From positions 44,523 through 108,522 of the forward strand of contig CAMNQH010000001.1 in the NCBI GenBank assembly GCA_946549035.1: 64,000 bases of DNA, in the 5' to 3' direction. This DNA is from an uncultured Lachnospiraceae bacterium. GTDB lineage: Bacteria; Bacillota; Clostridia; Lachnospirales; Lachnospiraceae. Both the position numbers and the translations under genes were made by a program. Numbering within the stretch: the first letter of the stretch is position 1; every line of letters starts with the position of its first letter. Under the pieces are notes generated by a model. The model saw nothing but the letters and a program-made list of their open reading frames with translations. It made no database searches and was not told where the DNA came from. Below, piece after piece: positions 7,909 to 16,352 of the stretch.

Positions 7909-8331
7909 TCATGCCCTTTCAATTCTTTTTTTCATGGTAACACGGGTTCCCTGATTTACAGCCGACGCTACCCACACCTCGTCCATAAACGCCTCCATAA
8001 ACGTAAATCCCATACCGGAACGTTCCAGATCCGGCTTTGTGGTATACAAAGGCTCCCGGGCTTTGTCAATATCCGAAATCCCCTTTCCATTGTCAATCAC
8101 ACAAATTTCCACATCCTGCCCGTCTATTTCACAAGTAATCCACACTTTTCCTTCTTTCTGGTCGTACCCATGGATAATTGCATTGGTCACCGCTTCCGAT
8201 ACCGCAGTTTTAATATCCGCCAGTTCGTCCACCGTAGGATTTAATCCGGCAATAAACGCTCCTACGGCAACCCTGGCAAATCCTTCATTTTCTGATTGGG
8301 ATGAAAATTCCATTTTCATTTCTTTTTTCAC
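7909..8331 (-). CDS. spoIIAB: Anti-sigma F factor, serine kinase
   Basis: A 140-residue GHKL-fold kinase that binds sigma F and phosphorylates SpoIIAA. The ATP-binding boxes are visible: N box SEAVTNAIIHGY, G1 box IDNGKGI, and G2 box RSGMGFTFMEAFMD. The start is taken as GTG at 8331 because AAGGAGG lies eight bases upstream; internal ATGs at codons 5 and 7 are alternatives. Length equals the family norm (about 145). Fourteen-base spacing from spoIIAA and 3 bp to sigF make it the middle gene of the tricistron. Confidence 0.95.
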   Translation of the reverse strand: MKKEMKMEFSSQSENEGFARVAVGAFIAGLNPTVDELADIKTAVSEAVTNAIIHGYDQKEGKVWITCEIDGQDVEICVIDNGKGISDIDKAREPLYTTKPDLERSGMGFTFMEAFMDEVWVASAVNQGTRVTMKKRIERA

Positions 8332-8344
8332 TTGCTCCTCCTCC

Positions 8345-8653
8345 TTACAGCATCACTTCAATAATTTTATGTAACCCGGATACCTGAAAAATTTTCTGTA
8401 TTTGCTGGTTTAAATGAACCGCCAGGGCTTGTCCTCCGGCAAATTTTAAGTTCCTGCATCTGCCCAGAATCACGCCAATCCCGGAGCTGTCCATAAATAC
8501 CGTATCCTGAAAATCAAATACAATACTGCGTACCGGGTATTTTATCAGCAGCGCATCTGTCTCCTGGCGCAACGTCTCCGCAGAATGATGGTCTAATTCC
8601 TTTGGCATCTGCACCCGCAGCGTACCTGTCTCACGCTCAAACTTATGCTCCAT
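8345..8653 (-). CDS. spoIIAA: Anti-sigma F factor antagonist (STAS domain)
   Basis: A 102-residue STAS protein. In its unphosphorylated form it displaces SpoIIAB from sigma F. The phosphorylation site is Ser57 in MDSSGIGV, flanked by the beta strand IVFDFQDTVF as in all SpoIIAA proteins. The RBS GGAGGG precedes ATG 8653. It heads the spoIIA operon. Upstream, the terminator of the TPR gene leaves only about 45 bp, and I could not find a convincing sigma-H promoter there. Confidence 0.95.
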   Translation of the reverse strand: MEHKFERETGTLRVQMPKELDHHSAETLRQETDALLIKYPVRSIVFDFQDTVFMDSSGIGVILGRCRNLKFAGGQALAVHLNQQIQKIFQVSGLHKIIEVML

Positions 8654-8694
8654 AACCTTTCCCTCCTTCTATTAGGTTTCCCTATGAAATAAAT

Positions 8695-8721
8695 AAAAGA
8701 CGCCAAATATTGACGTCTTTT
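8695..8721 (-). terminator. Terminator after the folC-TPR unit
   Basis: An 8-bp stem AAAAGACG/CGTCTTTT (8714-8721 and 8695-8702 on the minus strand) with an 11-nt loop is followed by ATTTATTT. It separates the TPR gene from spoIIAA. Confidence 0.68.
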
Positions 8722-8748
8722 GTAAGTGACATTATAAAATTCTTTCTG

Positions 8749-10137
8749 TTACTGCTGGGCCGCCTGATACTCCTGTAAAAACTGTTCCGCCGTCCTGGCT
8801 CTCTGAGTACCCGGCAAAAGCTCCAGAACCCTTTGATAATAAACGGCCGCTTGGTCGTTCTGTTCCATTCTCCGGTAAGATTGAGCCAGATAATAAACCG
8901 CGTACCCTTGATCATAATTCTCGTCCGCTTCCACAACCTGCTGCAGCTTTTGAGCCGCCTCCTCATAATTATACACCTGATAAGCAGCCCTGCCCTCCTG
9001 ATACATAGTGGCAATATATTCTTCATCTACCTGGGTAGTCATCCTTTGGTAAATTTCCGCCGCCTTTCCTGTAAGCGCAGATGCGTCCAGCCCTTCCAGG
9101 GCTCTCTGGGACTCCTCCATATTCTTCTGGGCATAGGCGTCATACGCGGTCAAAAGCTGCTCATACAGCGCCACAGACGCTTTGCTTTCATCTTTGTCAC
9201 CTTCCAGTTCTTTCACCTGAGCCTTCAGCTCCTCCACTTGGCTCTCCAAGGTCTTAATGGTTTGATTCTTTGTACTGATGGTGTCATTGGCCTCACGGAC
9301 GGCCTGGTTGGTCTCTCCGGCCGCATCCTGCCGCATACTTGGTATAATTAAAAACCAGGTAGCCAAAGCGCCGATGGCCACCCCAAGAATAATATTTAAA
9401 ATCGTACCCAGGGCAGAACGGTCTTTGAAATTCGCCGGATGAATAATGGTCTCGTTGCCGCTTCGATAAGCTACGGTATCTTTTTTTTCCTTTCGGCTTT
9501 CTTTTTTGGAGGACGATTCTCCTTTCAAACGGCTGTTGACTTCCTGCAGATACCGAAACGTGGTAAGATTTCCGGCGTCGATCTTCTGCGCCTGATTTAA
9601 TGTTTTTCGAGCCTGCTCATACTTTCCTTCTTCCATATAAAGGAGCGCCAAAAGCTGATGCCCTTTCACCATTCTAGGATTCATGGACAATACCTTTTTC
9701 AGTTGGATTGCCGCTAAATCTTTACTATCCTGGCGGCAGTATACCAAGGCCTGATTGTACTTTTTAATGGTCTGGTTCAGCGCCTCTAATTTATTTCCAT
9801 TGGACTGAACCGCCGCCAGATACTTCTCCGCCAGCTTATCCTCCGGCATCAGGTTCCTGCTAATTACCCATTCACTGATCGCGTCTACCGTCTCTCCCAT
9901 CTCAAAATAAACCAGTCCCAATAAATTGCGGGCTGCCACATTCATTTTATAGAATTTCAGACTGCTTCTTAAGTTCTCCGCCGCTTTGGACAGATTCCGC
10001 AGTTTTGCCTGTTTTAATCCCTCATTATAATAGCGGTTAGAAGTACGGATAATCCGCTTGTAGAGTTTTACATCTGCTCCGCAGGCAGGGCAGTAATCTT
10101 CCCGTCCCAAAGCAGAACCACATTTCATACATTCCAT
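8749..10137 (-). CDS. Zinc-ribbon, TPR and single-pass membrane protein
   Basis: A 462-residue protein built of an N-terminal zinc ribbon (CMKC and CPAC, residues 3-19), several TPR repeats (about 30-210), a Ser/Lys/Glu linker, one transmembrane helix (about 243-267, ILNIILGVAIGALATWFL), a coiled coil (about 285-325) and a second TPR block (about 325-460). The topology predicts a cytoplasmic TPR half and an extracellular TPR half. The function is unknown; such proteins are common scaffolds in Lachnospiraceae envelopes. The RBS GAAAGGAAAT precedes the ATG. It follows the micro-ORF by 12 bp and shares its transcript with folC. Confidence 0.88.
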   Translation of the reverse strand: MECMKCGSALGREDYCPACGADVKLYKRIIRTSNRYYNEGLKQAKLRNLSKAAENLRSSLKFYKMNVAARNLLGLVYFEMGETVDAISEWVISRNLMPEDKLAEKYLAAVQSNGNKLEALNQTIKKYNQALVYCRQDSKDLAAIQLKKVLSMNPRMVKGHQLLALLYMEEGKYEQARKTLNQAQKIDAGNLTTFRYLQEVNSRLKGESSSKKESRKEKKDTVAYRSGNETIIHPANFKDRSALGTILNIILGVAIGALATWFLIIPSMRQDAAGETNQAVREANDTISTKNQTIKTLESQVEELKAQVKELEGDKDESKASVALYEQLLTAYDAYAQKNMEESQRALEGLDASALTGKAAEIYQRMTTQVDEEYIATMYQEGRAAYQVYNYEEAAQKLQQVVEADENYDQGYAVYYLAQSYRRMEQNDQAAVYYQRVLELLPGTQRARTAEQFLQEYQAAQQ

Positions 10138-10149
10138 ACAATTTCCTTT

Positions 10150-10320
10150 CTATTTCTTTCTCACTTCCTTAAACATCTCCTGCAAAATGTCTGTCATATC
10201 TGTCAAATCATGGCTATATATGGCTTCCTCCACCTCTTCCACCTCTAAGCTGGGCTGAAATTTCTTTAATTCTTCTTCAAAATCTATCAATCTCTTGACC
10301 TCCTGTCGTCTTTCAATCAT
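10150..10320 (-). CDS. 56-residue acidic ORF coupled to folC
   Basis: A short gene starting with ATG 10320 that overlaps the folC stop as ATGA, with GGGAG eight bases upstream inside folC, and ending 12 bp before the TPR gene. The product is highly charged (MIERRQEVKRLIDFEEELKK...), helix-prone, with no membrane segment. I do not recognise it. The tight packing between folC and the TPR gene and its coupling to folC support it being translated. Confidence 0.62.
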   Translation of the reverse strand: MIERRQEVKRLIDFEEELKKFQPSLEVEEVEEAIYSHDLTDMTDILQEMFKEVRKK

Positions 10321-11627
10321 TGTTTACGCTCCCGCAGCACCGTCTTTAATTCCCCAATCAAATACAAGGAACCTGCACAAAATAACGTTTGCCCCGGTTT
10401 TTTCCATTTTAAAGCCTCCTGGAACGCTTCGCCGGGATTCTCTATGATCAAAACCGGAATATTCTTTCCTCTACAAGAAAGCTCTCGAATAAAACACGAT
10501 TTCAAATGCTCCGGATCCAACGCCCTGGGATTATCGCTGATTTTTGTCAGTATGATCCCTTCCCAGAGTTCCTTTCGGCAAAGCAGGCGGACAGCTTCTT
10601 CATAAGCCTTCTCCTGCACCATGGAAAAAAGCAAAATGGACGGACACTTTGCCAGACTGCATACCGCCTCCAAAAACCCTTGTATGCCGGAAACGTTGTG
10701 GGCGCCGTCCATATATACCTCCGGCTCCGTCTCCTCCATCCTTCCTGGCCAGGACGCCCTCTCCAAACCACGGCAAACCGCCCCATGGGCAATTTCAAAC
10801 ATTTCACTCAAATATGGTACAGCCGCCAGAGCAAGGGCTGCATTCATAACCTGGTATTTTGCCGGAAAAGAAATCCGGACATTAGTAACATCATACCCAC
10901 AATCCATAGAAAAATCAATGTTTTTTCCATCGTTTAATAAAATTTTAATGTCCTTCCAGGAAACCTTTTTCAAGGGAGCCTGTCTTTGTTTTGCAGCATC
11001 CCTTATTACCGGTTCCGCCAAGGGCTCATTCCCGTCAAAAATAACCGGAACGCCTTCTTTAATAATCCCTGCTTTCTCTGCCGCAATCTGTTCCAGGGTA
11101 TCTCCCAGAATCTCCGTATGCTCCAGACTGATGGAGGTAATGATCGTAAGAATCGGGCGTCGGACCACATTTGTGGCATCCAGACGTCCTCCTAATCCCG
11201 TCTCCAAAACAGCGCACTGGATTCCTTCCTGTAAAAAAAGGATCATTCCAACGGCAAATAAATACTCAAAAAAAGTGGGGTGAGGCATACCATCCCGCTG
11301 CATCTTAACTACTTCCTGCCGTACCAGTTGTTCCGCCTTCAAAAACTGTTCCTTACTGCAAGGCTCTCCATTGATTAAAAACCGCTCCCGGATATCCGTC
11401 AAATGAGGTGATGCAAACATCCCCGTACGCAATCCGCTCTCCGCCAAAATGCTGCTTATAAAAGCACAGACACTGCCCTTTCCATTGCTTCCCGCCACAT
11501 GGACAGTGGGAAGCTGTTCCTGAGGATTCCCCAGCCGTTCCATAAACGCTCTGGTATGGCAGGGCTGATTCTTTTTTGTAAACCGGGGGATGTCCAATAT
11601 ATAAGACACCGTTTCTTCATAAGTCAA
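10317..11627 (-). CDS. folC: Folylpolyglutamate synthase / dihydrofolate synthase
   Basis: A 436-residue Mur-ligase-type enzyme that adds glutamates to folates with ATP. The P-loop HVAGSNGKGSV (residues 43-53) and the FolC signature MFASPHLTDIRERF follow each other, then ETGLGGRLDATNVV and the C-terminal DGAHN motif. The start is a TTG at 11627 with GGTGA upstream; no ATG fits the conserved N-terminus. It overlaps the next micro-ORF by 4 bp. A promoter with a palindrome lies just upstream. Confidence 0.94.
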   Translation of the reverse strand: MTYEETVSYILDIPRFTKKNQPCHTRAFMERLGNPQEQLPTVHVAGSNGKGSVCAFISSILAESGLRTGMFASPHLTDIRERFLINGEPCSKEQFLKAEQLVRQEVVKMQRDGMPHPTFFEYLFAVGMILFLQEGIQCAVLETGLGGRLDATNVVRRPILTIITSISLEHTEILGDTLEQIAAEKAGIIKEGVPVIFDGNEPLAEPVIRDAAKQRQAPLKKVSWKDIKILLNDGKNIDFSMDCGYDVTNVRISFPAKYQVMNAALALAAVPYLSEMFEIAHGAVCRGLERASWPGRMEETEPEVYMDGAHNVSGIQGFLEAVCSLAKCPSILLFSMVQEKAYEEAVRLLCRKELWEGIILTKISDNPRALDPEHLKSCFIRELSCRGKNIPVLIIENPGEAFQEALKWKKPGQTLFCAGSLYLIGELKTVLRERKQ

Positions 11628-11641
11628 AAAAATTCACCACT

Positions 11642-11674
11642 CTATTATAAAAGTTTCTTTATCCATTATAATAG
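11642..11674. promoter_or_regulatory. Inverted repeat overlapping the folC promoter
   Basis: CTATTATAA (11642-11650) and TTATAATAG (11666-11674) are perfect inverted 9-mers 15 bp apart; the upstream arm overlaps the -10 box. It could be an operator or an AT-rich RNA stem. Confidence 0.35.
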
Positions 11675-11692
11675 AATGGTGATTTTATGCAA
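11665..11692 (-). promoter_or_regulatory. Candidate sigma-A promoter for folC
   Basis: TTGCAT (11687-11692), 16-nt spacer, TATAAT (11665-11670) on the minus strand; predicted start near 11658, giving a 30-nt leader to the TTG start codon. Confidence 0.5.
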
Positions 11693-11707
11693 GCATATTT
11701 CCGTCTC

Positions 11708-11768
11708 CCTGCTGCTTTTTTTATCGCAAAATCATCAAATATGTGACAGAGGCCACAAAAGCAGCAGG
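11708..11768. repeat. 12-bp inverted repeat downstream of the FapA gene
   Basis: CCTGCTGCTTTT (11708-11719) and AAAAGCAGCAGG (11757-11768) are perfect complements separated by 37 bp. There is no U-run after either arm on the minus strand, so intrinsic termination is uncertain; a long-loop RNA stem is equally possible. Confidence 0.4.
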
Positions 11769-11779
11769 AAGTATCTTTC

Positions 11780-13159
11780 TTAAAACGTATACAGGCTCAC
11801 AACCTCGCCTTTTTCTTTTCGGTATTCTACATGGCTCTCCGGGCTGCGAATAAACAGTCTGGCTTCATCAATAATAACCATAACCCCCGGATACACGCTG
11901 CGCTGCGCCCGGATACTGGCATATCTGGCGTCTGCCAGCTGCTGCTCCAGCTGTCCCAGCTCCGCCTGCTTTCCTCCCAGGGTAGCGCTGTCTCTGATTT
12001 TTACCCGTAACAACTGCATCTTCCTTGGATCGTTCTTTTCCAGCGCCTGAGCCTCCGCCAGACGTTCCAGCTCCTTTAAGCCTTTTTCCACCCGCTCCAG
12101 CATCTGGCTCATATCGGTAACTTCCTTCTGCAGCGCTTTAATCCTACGTAAAACTTCCACATCATTACCTACCCGCACTTCTGTACGGATCTCTACGTCA
12201 TTTCCGAGATCCCCTACTTCAATGCCCTGGATGGCATGGACTTTTCCTCCTATAATTCCTGCGTCTTTGCCGTTCAGGATAATCCGTTTCTTACAGGTAA
12301 CATCACAGTTCATGAAAACCTGAGCCTGAATCTCTCCCCATGCTTCCACAATGGTATATTCAAAAAACTTCGCCGTAATGTTTCCTTTTGTAAATACCGT
12401 AGATTTGGAACCGCCCATCATTCCGCCTCTTAAAATAATATCTTTCCCGGCCCAAAGATCCGCCGTTTCAACAATTCCATCTACTGTAATTGTCCCGGCA
12501 GCTTTGATCTGCACACCGGCGCAGACGTTTCCATGCACCAGCACATCTCCGTTAAAATCAATATTTCCCACGGAAAGATCGGCATTTCCCGAAATCTCAT
12601 ATACTTTAGAGACCGTAATACGGTCGTTCTTCATTTCGATTTTTCCATCAAAATCAGAGGTATAGACACGGTTATCCTCTGACCGTGTAAATCCTTTTCC
12701 TTTTAATGGCGGAAGCTCCCTGGCCCGCTTGGCCATAATCGGCTTTCCCTTCACGGTGATTCCGTTCTCACCCATAATCGCAGGATGATATTCTGCAATT
12801 ACCTGGCCTTCTTTTACAATCTCTACCCGGTTGATACTCCAATAGTCCACAGAGCCATCCGGCCTTACCGTAGGTTTCCCGTCCAGGTTCCTGTTAAAAT
12901 GATAATCGTAATAGCCGTCTTTTCCTTCCTTTGCAGCAACTCCCTCCGCAACCAGAACTTCCCTGCGATAGCTCCGTTCCCGCACCATCTGCTCCAGCTT
13001 TTCCGATTTCACACCATGAACCACGCCTTTGTCACGCAAAGCGTTTTCCAGTTCACCTACTGTATAATCCTCTTTTTCCGGCACCGGCAGATATAGAAAT
13101 GCTTCCATGTCATTTATGCCTATTCTAACCTGAGGTGCATTACGGCTAATCTCTTCCAT
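11780..13159 (-). CDS. FapA-family (DUF342) polymer-forming-like protein
   Basis: A 459-residue cytoplasmic protein of the DUF342/FapA family. The N-terminal alpha/beta domain (about 1-170) leads to a right-handed beta-helix (about 170-340) with repeated short strands such as GNIDFNGDVLVHGNV and GTITVDGIVETADL, then a coiled coil (about 340-410) and a short C-terminal strand region. Members have been linked to adhesion and signalling, but no reaction is established. The ATG has AGGAGCTGAAG upstream. It is monocistronic with its own promoter at 13197-13225, and a long inverted repeat follows it. Confidence 0.9.
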   Translation of the reverse strand: MEEISRNAPQVRIGINDMEAFLYLPVPEKEDYTVGELENALRDKGVVHGVKSEKLEQMVRERSYRREVLVAEGVAAKEGKDGYYDYHFNRNLDGKPTVRPDGSVDYWSINRVEIVKEGQVIAEYHPAIMGENGITVKGKPIMAKRARELPPLKGKGFTRSEDNRVYTSDFDGKIEMKNDRITVSKVYEISGNADLSVGNIDFNGDVLVHGNVCAGVQIKAAGTITVDGIVETADLWAGKDIILRGGMMGGSKSTVFTKGNITAKFFEYTIVEAWGEIQAQVFMNCDVTCKKRIILNGKDAGIIGGKVHAIQGIEVGDLGNDVEIRTEVRVGNDVEVLRRIKALQKEVTDMSQMLERVEKGLKELERLAEAQALEKNDPRKMQLLRVKIRDSATLGGKQAELGQLEQQLADARYASIRAQRSVYPGVMVIIDEARLFIRSPESHVEYRKEKGEVVSLYTF

Positions 13160-13196
13160 ATCTTCAGCTCCTATACGTCATTAGTCATTATTATTT

Positions 13197-13225
13197 ATTT
13201 TACCAAGAAATTTGATTTTTTTCAA
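13197..13225 (-). promoter_or_regulatory. Extended -10 sigma-A promoter for the FapA gene
   Basis: TTGAAA (13220-13225), 17-nt spacer ending in TGG, TAAAAT (13197-13202). The TGn before the -10 makes it an extended promoter. Predicted start near 13190. Confidence 0.65.
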
Positions 13226-13323
13226 TCATTAATGACAATCTGATTGGAATTTATATCATTTTTTTGCCGTTGGAAATGATTTCCGGATCCCTTTGGGCCA
13301 CAGGGCATCAAAAGAGATACTCT

Positions 13324-15972
13324 CTACTTCAGCTGCTCCAATCTGGCGCATACCTGCTCCATCATGAGACGATACTTTTCTTGCTTTTCCCGCTCTTCAC
13401 GAATTTTTTCTTCCGGCGCCTTGCTGATAAATTTTTCATTGTTCAGCATTCCTGCAGAACGGGCCAATTCCTTCTCCAAGCGAGCCTTTTCTTTTTCCAA
13501 ACGTTCCCGTTCCTTTTCAAAATCCACCAGGTCTTCCAGTGGAATATAAATAACGCCGCTGGAGGTCACAACAGACACTGCATCCTCCGCGATTCCCGTC
13601 TTATCCGGCTGTACCTTAATTCCGCTGGCTCCCATAAAGCCCCCGCAGGTTACCGATAAGGTTTCAAATATCCTGGCGTTCTTTTCATCCGGACATACAA
13701 TATAAATATGCGCTTTCCGGCTGGGCGGTACCTCCATCTGGGATCTTATATTACGTACCCCCCGAACAGCTTCTTTCATCTTCTCAATCATTTCTTCCTC
13801 TGCCGGATAACAATACTTCTCCTGGAACATGGGCCATTCAGAGAGCATCAGCGTCTCTTCTTCTGACTGAAGCGTACAGAATATTTCTTCTGTAATAAAA
13901 GGCATATAGGGATGCAGCAGCTTCAGGGATTGCACTAATACATTCTGAAGCGTCCACAGAGCGGCGTTCCCGGAAACGGGATTTGTTTCCTTCTGATAAA
14001 TACGCGTCTTAGCCATCTCAATATACCAGTCGCAGAATTCATCCCAAATAAAATCATAAATTTTGGAAACGGCAATCCCCAGCTCAAATTTATCCATATT
14101 TTCCGTTACATCTTTCGTCAGAGTATTGACTTTAGACAAGATCCATTTATCTGTCGTCTCTAATTCCTCTTGGGAAGGCTGCCTCAAGGCTTCTTTTTCC
14201 AAATTCATCATAATAAACCTGGAAGCATTCCACACCTTATTGGCAAAATTCCGGCTGGCTTCCACCCGTTCCCAGTAAAAGCGCATATCGTTCCCCGGCG
14301 CATTTCCGGTCACCAAAGTCAGACGCAAAGCGTCCGCACCGTATCGTTCAATCACTTCCAAAGGATCAATGCCGTTGCCCAATGATTTACTCATTTTACG
14401 TCCCTGGGAATCCCGTATCAGGCCATGGAACAATACGGTATGAAACGGCTCCTTTCCCATTTGCTCGTACCCTGAGAAAATCATACGAATAACCCAGAAG
14501 AAAATAATATCATATCCTGTCACTAACACATCGTTGGGATAAAAATAATCCAGATCTTCTGTTTTCTCAGGCCAGCCTAAGGTAGAAAAAGGCCATAAGG
14601 CAGAGGAAAACCAGGTATCCAAAGTATCCGGATCCTGAATCATATGGGTACAGCCGCATTTCGGGCATTTTTCCGGATTCTCTCTTGCCACCACAAGGTC
14701 TTTGCATTCTTTACAATAGTATGCCGGAATCCGATGTCCCCACCAAAGCTGTCTGGAAATACACCAATCCCGGATGTTGTCTGTCCAGTTAAAATACGTT
14801 TTATTCATGCGCTCCGGCAAAAGCTTGATCTTCCCGGTTTTTACGGCTTCCACTGCCGGTTTGATCAATTCATCCATTTTCACAAACCACTGCTGTTTTA
14901 CCATAGGCTCTACCGTAGTCTTACAGCGGTCGTGAGTCCCTACGTTATGGGCATGGGGAGCAACCTTCACCAAAAGTCCCTGCTCTTTCAAATCCTCCAG
15001 CATTTTTGTTCTGGCTTCATAGCGGTCCATACCCGCATATACTCCGCCTTTTTCATTGATTGTGGCGTCATCGTTCATCACATTGATTTCCGGCAATCCA
15101 TGACGCTTTCCTACTTCAAAGTCATTGGGGTCATGGGCAGGAGTAATTTTCACGCAGCCGGTTCCAAACTCCCGGTCTACATAATGATCCGCTACCACCG
15201 GAATCTCCCGGCCTACCAAAGGTAGAATCAGCGTCTTCCCAATCAGATCCTGATACCGCTCATCCTCCGGATTTACTGCAACGGCTGTATCTCCCAGCAG
15301 CGTCTCGGGACGGGTGGTGGCGATCTCCACAAATCTTCCCTCTTCTCCTTTTACCGGATATTTAATATGCCAAAAATATCCGTCCTGCTCCTCATGTTCT
15401 ACCTCCGCATCAGAAATGGAGGTCTGACAAACGGGACACCAGTTGACAATCCGGGAGCCCTTATAAATCAACCCTTTTTCATACAATTTAATAAAAACTT
15501 CCTGCACCGCGTGGGAGCATCCCTCGTCCATGGTAAAACGTTCCCGCTGCCAGTCTGCAGAAGAACCCATTTTCTTTAACTGCTTAATAATGCGTCCGCC
15601 GTATTCCTCTTTCCATTTCCAGGCCCGTTCTAAAAAGCCTTCCCGGCCTAATGCTTCCTTGTCAATGCCCTCTTCCTTCAAAGCTTCTATAATCTTAACT
15701 TCCGTTGCAATGGAAGCGTGGTCTGTTCCCGGCTGCCATAATGCATTATAGCCCTGCATCCGTTTATAGCGGATTAATATATCCTGCATGGCGTTATCCA
15801 ATGCGTGCCCCATATGAAGCTGTCCGGTGATATTCGGAGGAGGCATAACAATGGTAAAGGGTTTCTTGCTCCTATCTACCTCTGCATGAAAATAATTGTT
15901 GTCCTCCCATTTCCGATAAAGTCTGTCCTCAATGCCTTTTGGATCGTATGTTTTTGCCAACTCTTTGCCCAT
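13324..15972 (-). CDS. valS: Valyl-tRNA synthetase
   Basis: An 882-residue class I aminoacyl-tRNA synthetase that charges tRNA-Val and edits mischarged threonine. The HIGH motif appears as [16 protein letters not shown] (about residues 43-58), the KMSKS motif as [11 protein letters not shown] (about 525), and zinc-binding cysteines in CKEC and CPKCGC. A C-terminal coiled coil rich in Glu/Arg/Lys completes the ValS layout. ATG 15972 has AGGAAAGGAG upstream; the open frame continues to 16047 through the T-box terminator and is not coding there. Expression is controlled by the T-box leader directly upstream. Confidence 0.97.
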   Translation of the reverse strand: MGKELAKTYDPKGIEDRLYRKWEDNNYFHAEVDRSKKPFTIVMPPPNITGQLHMGHALDNAMQDILIRYKRMQGYNALWQPGTDHASIATEVKIIEALKEEGIDKEALGREGFLERAWKWKEEYGGRIIKQLKKMGSSADWQRERFTMDEGCSHAVQEVFIKLYEKGLIYKGSRIVNWCPVCQTSISDAEVEHEEQDGYFWHIKYPVKGEEGRFVEIATTRPETLLGDTAVAVNPEDERYQDLIGKTLILPLVGREIPVVADHYVDREFGTGCVKITPAHDPNDFEVGKRHGLPEINVMNDDATINEKGGVYAGMDRYEARTKMLEDLKEQGLLVKVAPHAHNVGTHDRCKTTVEPMVKQQWFVKMDELIKPAVEAVKTGKIKLLPERMNKTYFNWTDNIRDWCISRQLWWGHRIPAYYCKECKDLVVARENPEKCPKCGCTHMIQDPDTLDTWFSSALWPFSTLGWPEKTEDLDYFYPNDVLVTGYDIIFFWVIRMIFSGYEQMGKEPFHTVLFHGLIRDSQGRKMSKSLGNGIDPLEVIERYGADALRLTLVTGNAPGNDMRFYWERVEASRNFANKVWNASRFIMMNLEKEALRQPSQEELETTDKWILSKVNTLTKDVTENMDKFELGIAVSKIYDFIWDEFCDWYIEMAKTRIYQKETNPVSGNAALWTLQNVLVQSLKLLHPYMPFITEEIFCTLQSEEETLMLSEWPMFQEKYCYPAEEEMIEKMKEAVRGVRNIRSQMEVPPSRKAHIYIVCPDEKNARIFETLSVTCGGFMGASGIKVQPDKTGIAEDAVSVVTSSGVIYIPLEDLVDFEKERERLEKEKARLEKELARSAGMLNNEKFISKAPEEKIREEREKQEKYRLMMEQVCARLEQLK

Positions 15973-16013
15973 ATATTTCTCCTTTCCTGTGTGTGTTTCC
16001 CATAAAATAAAAA

Positions 16014-16040
16014 GCCCTCTGCAGCAAAACTGCAAAGGGC
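16014..16040 (-). terminator. Regulated terminator of the valS T-box
   Basis: GCCCTTTGCAG/CTGCAGAGGGC stem with a TTTTG loop followed by a T-rich stretch on the minus strand. It directly follows the T-box sequence and is mutually exclusive with the antiterminator. Confidence 0.9.
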
Positions 16041-16297
16041 GTATCAACGCGGTACCACCTTTGTTTAAGGCTTATAGCCTTACTCCTCTTATCCTTAACG
16101 CGGACGACACGGGGAATCCTACTTATATGCTTAGACGCGTATCCTTCCTTGCATTTTGTTCAGAAACCCGGTTCAAAAGCTACCTTCTACGACTCCTTCT
16201 TGAAGCAGCCTTTCAGCCGGCGGACCGCTCTCTCTTTCAAGGGTTCTCGTATACTCCTCTTTCTCTTCACCATTTTCACAATATGTTTTGTTATGTT
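16014..16297 (-). ncRNA. T-box riboswitch leader of valS
   Basis: This fills the 380-bp gap before valS. The T-box core AGGTGGTACCGCG lies at 16048-16060, followed by the intrinsic terminator. Stem I begins around 16260 with the AGUA bulge (GAGGAGTATACGAGA) and has a specifier region near 16180-16200 that contains both GTC and GTA valine triplets; I cannot tell which is read. Uncharged tRNA-Val would pair with the specifier and T-box and prevent termination. Start near 16297 follows from the promoter. Confidence 0.93.
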
Positions 16298-16303
16298 TCT
16301 ATT

Positions 16304-16332
16304 ATTTTAGAGAAAGGAGCCTCTGTTGTCAA
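16304..16332 (-). promoter_or_regulatory. Consensus sigma-A promoter of the valS T-box leader
   Basis: TTGACA (16327-16332), 17-nt spacer, TAAAAT (16304-16309) on the minus strand; only 20 bp after the RND gene. Confidence 0.85.
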
Positions 16333-16352
16333 GATAAAAATGAAACTATCCA

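Noticed and set aside
8737..8745. Sigma-H promoter for spoIIAA
   Set aside because: AAAGAATTT fits the sigma-H -10, but no RNAGGAWWW box lies 11-12 bp upstream and the hairpin at 8695-8721 would follow it.
14644..15225. A 193-residue plus-strand frame opposite valS
   Set aside because: valS motifs on the minus strand are decisive; the opposite frame has no recognisable motif or RBS.
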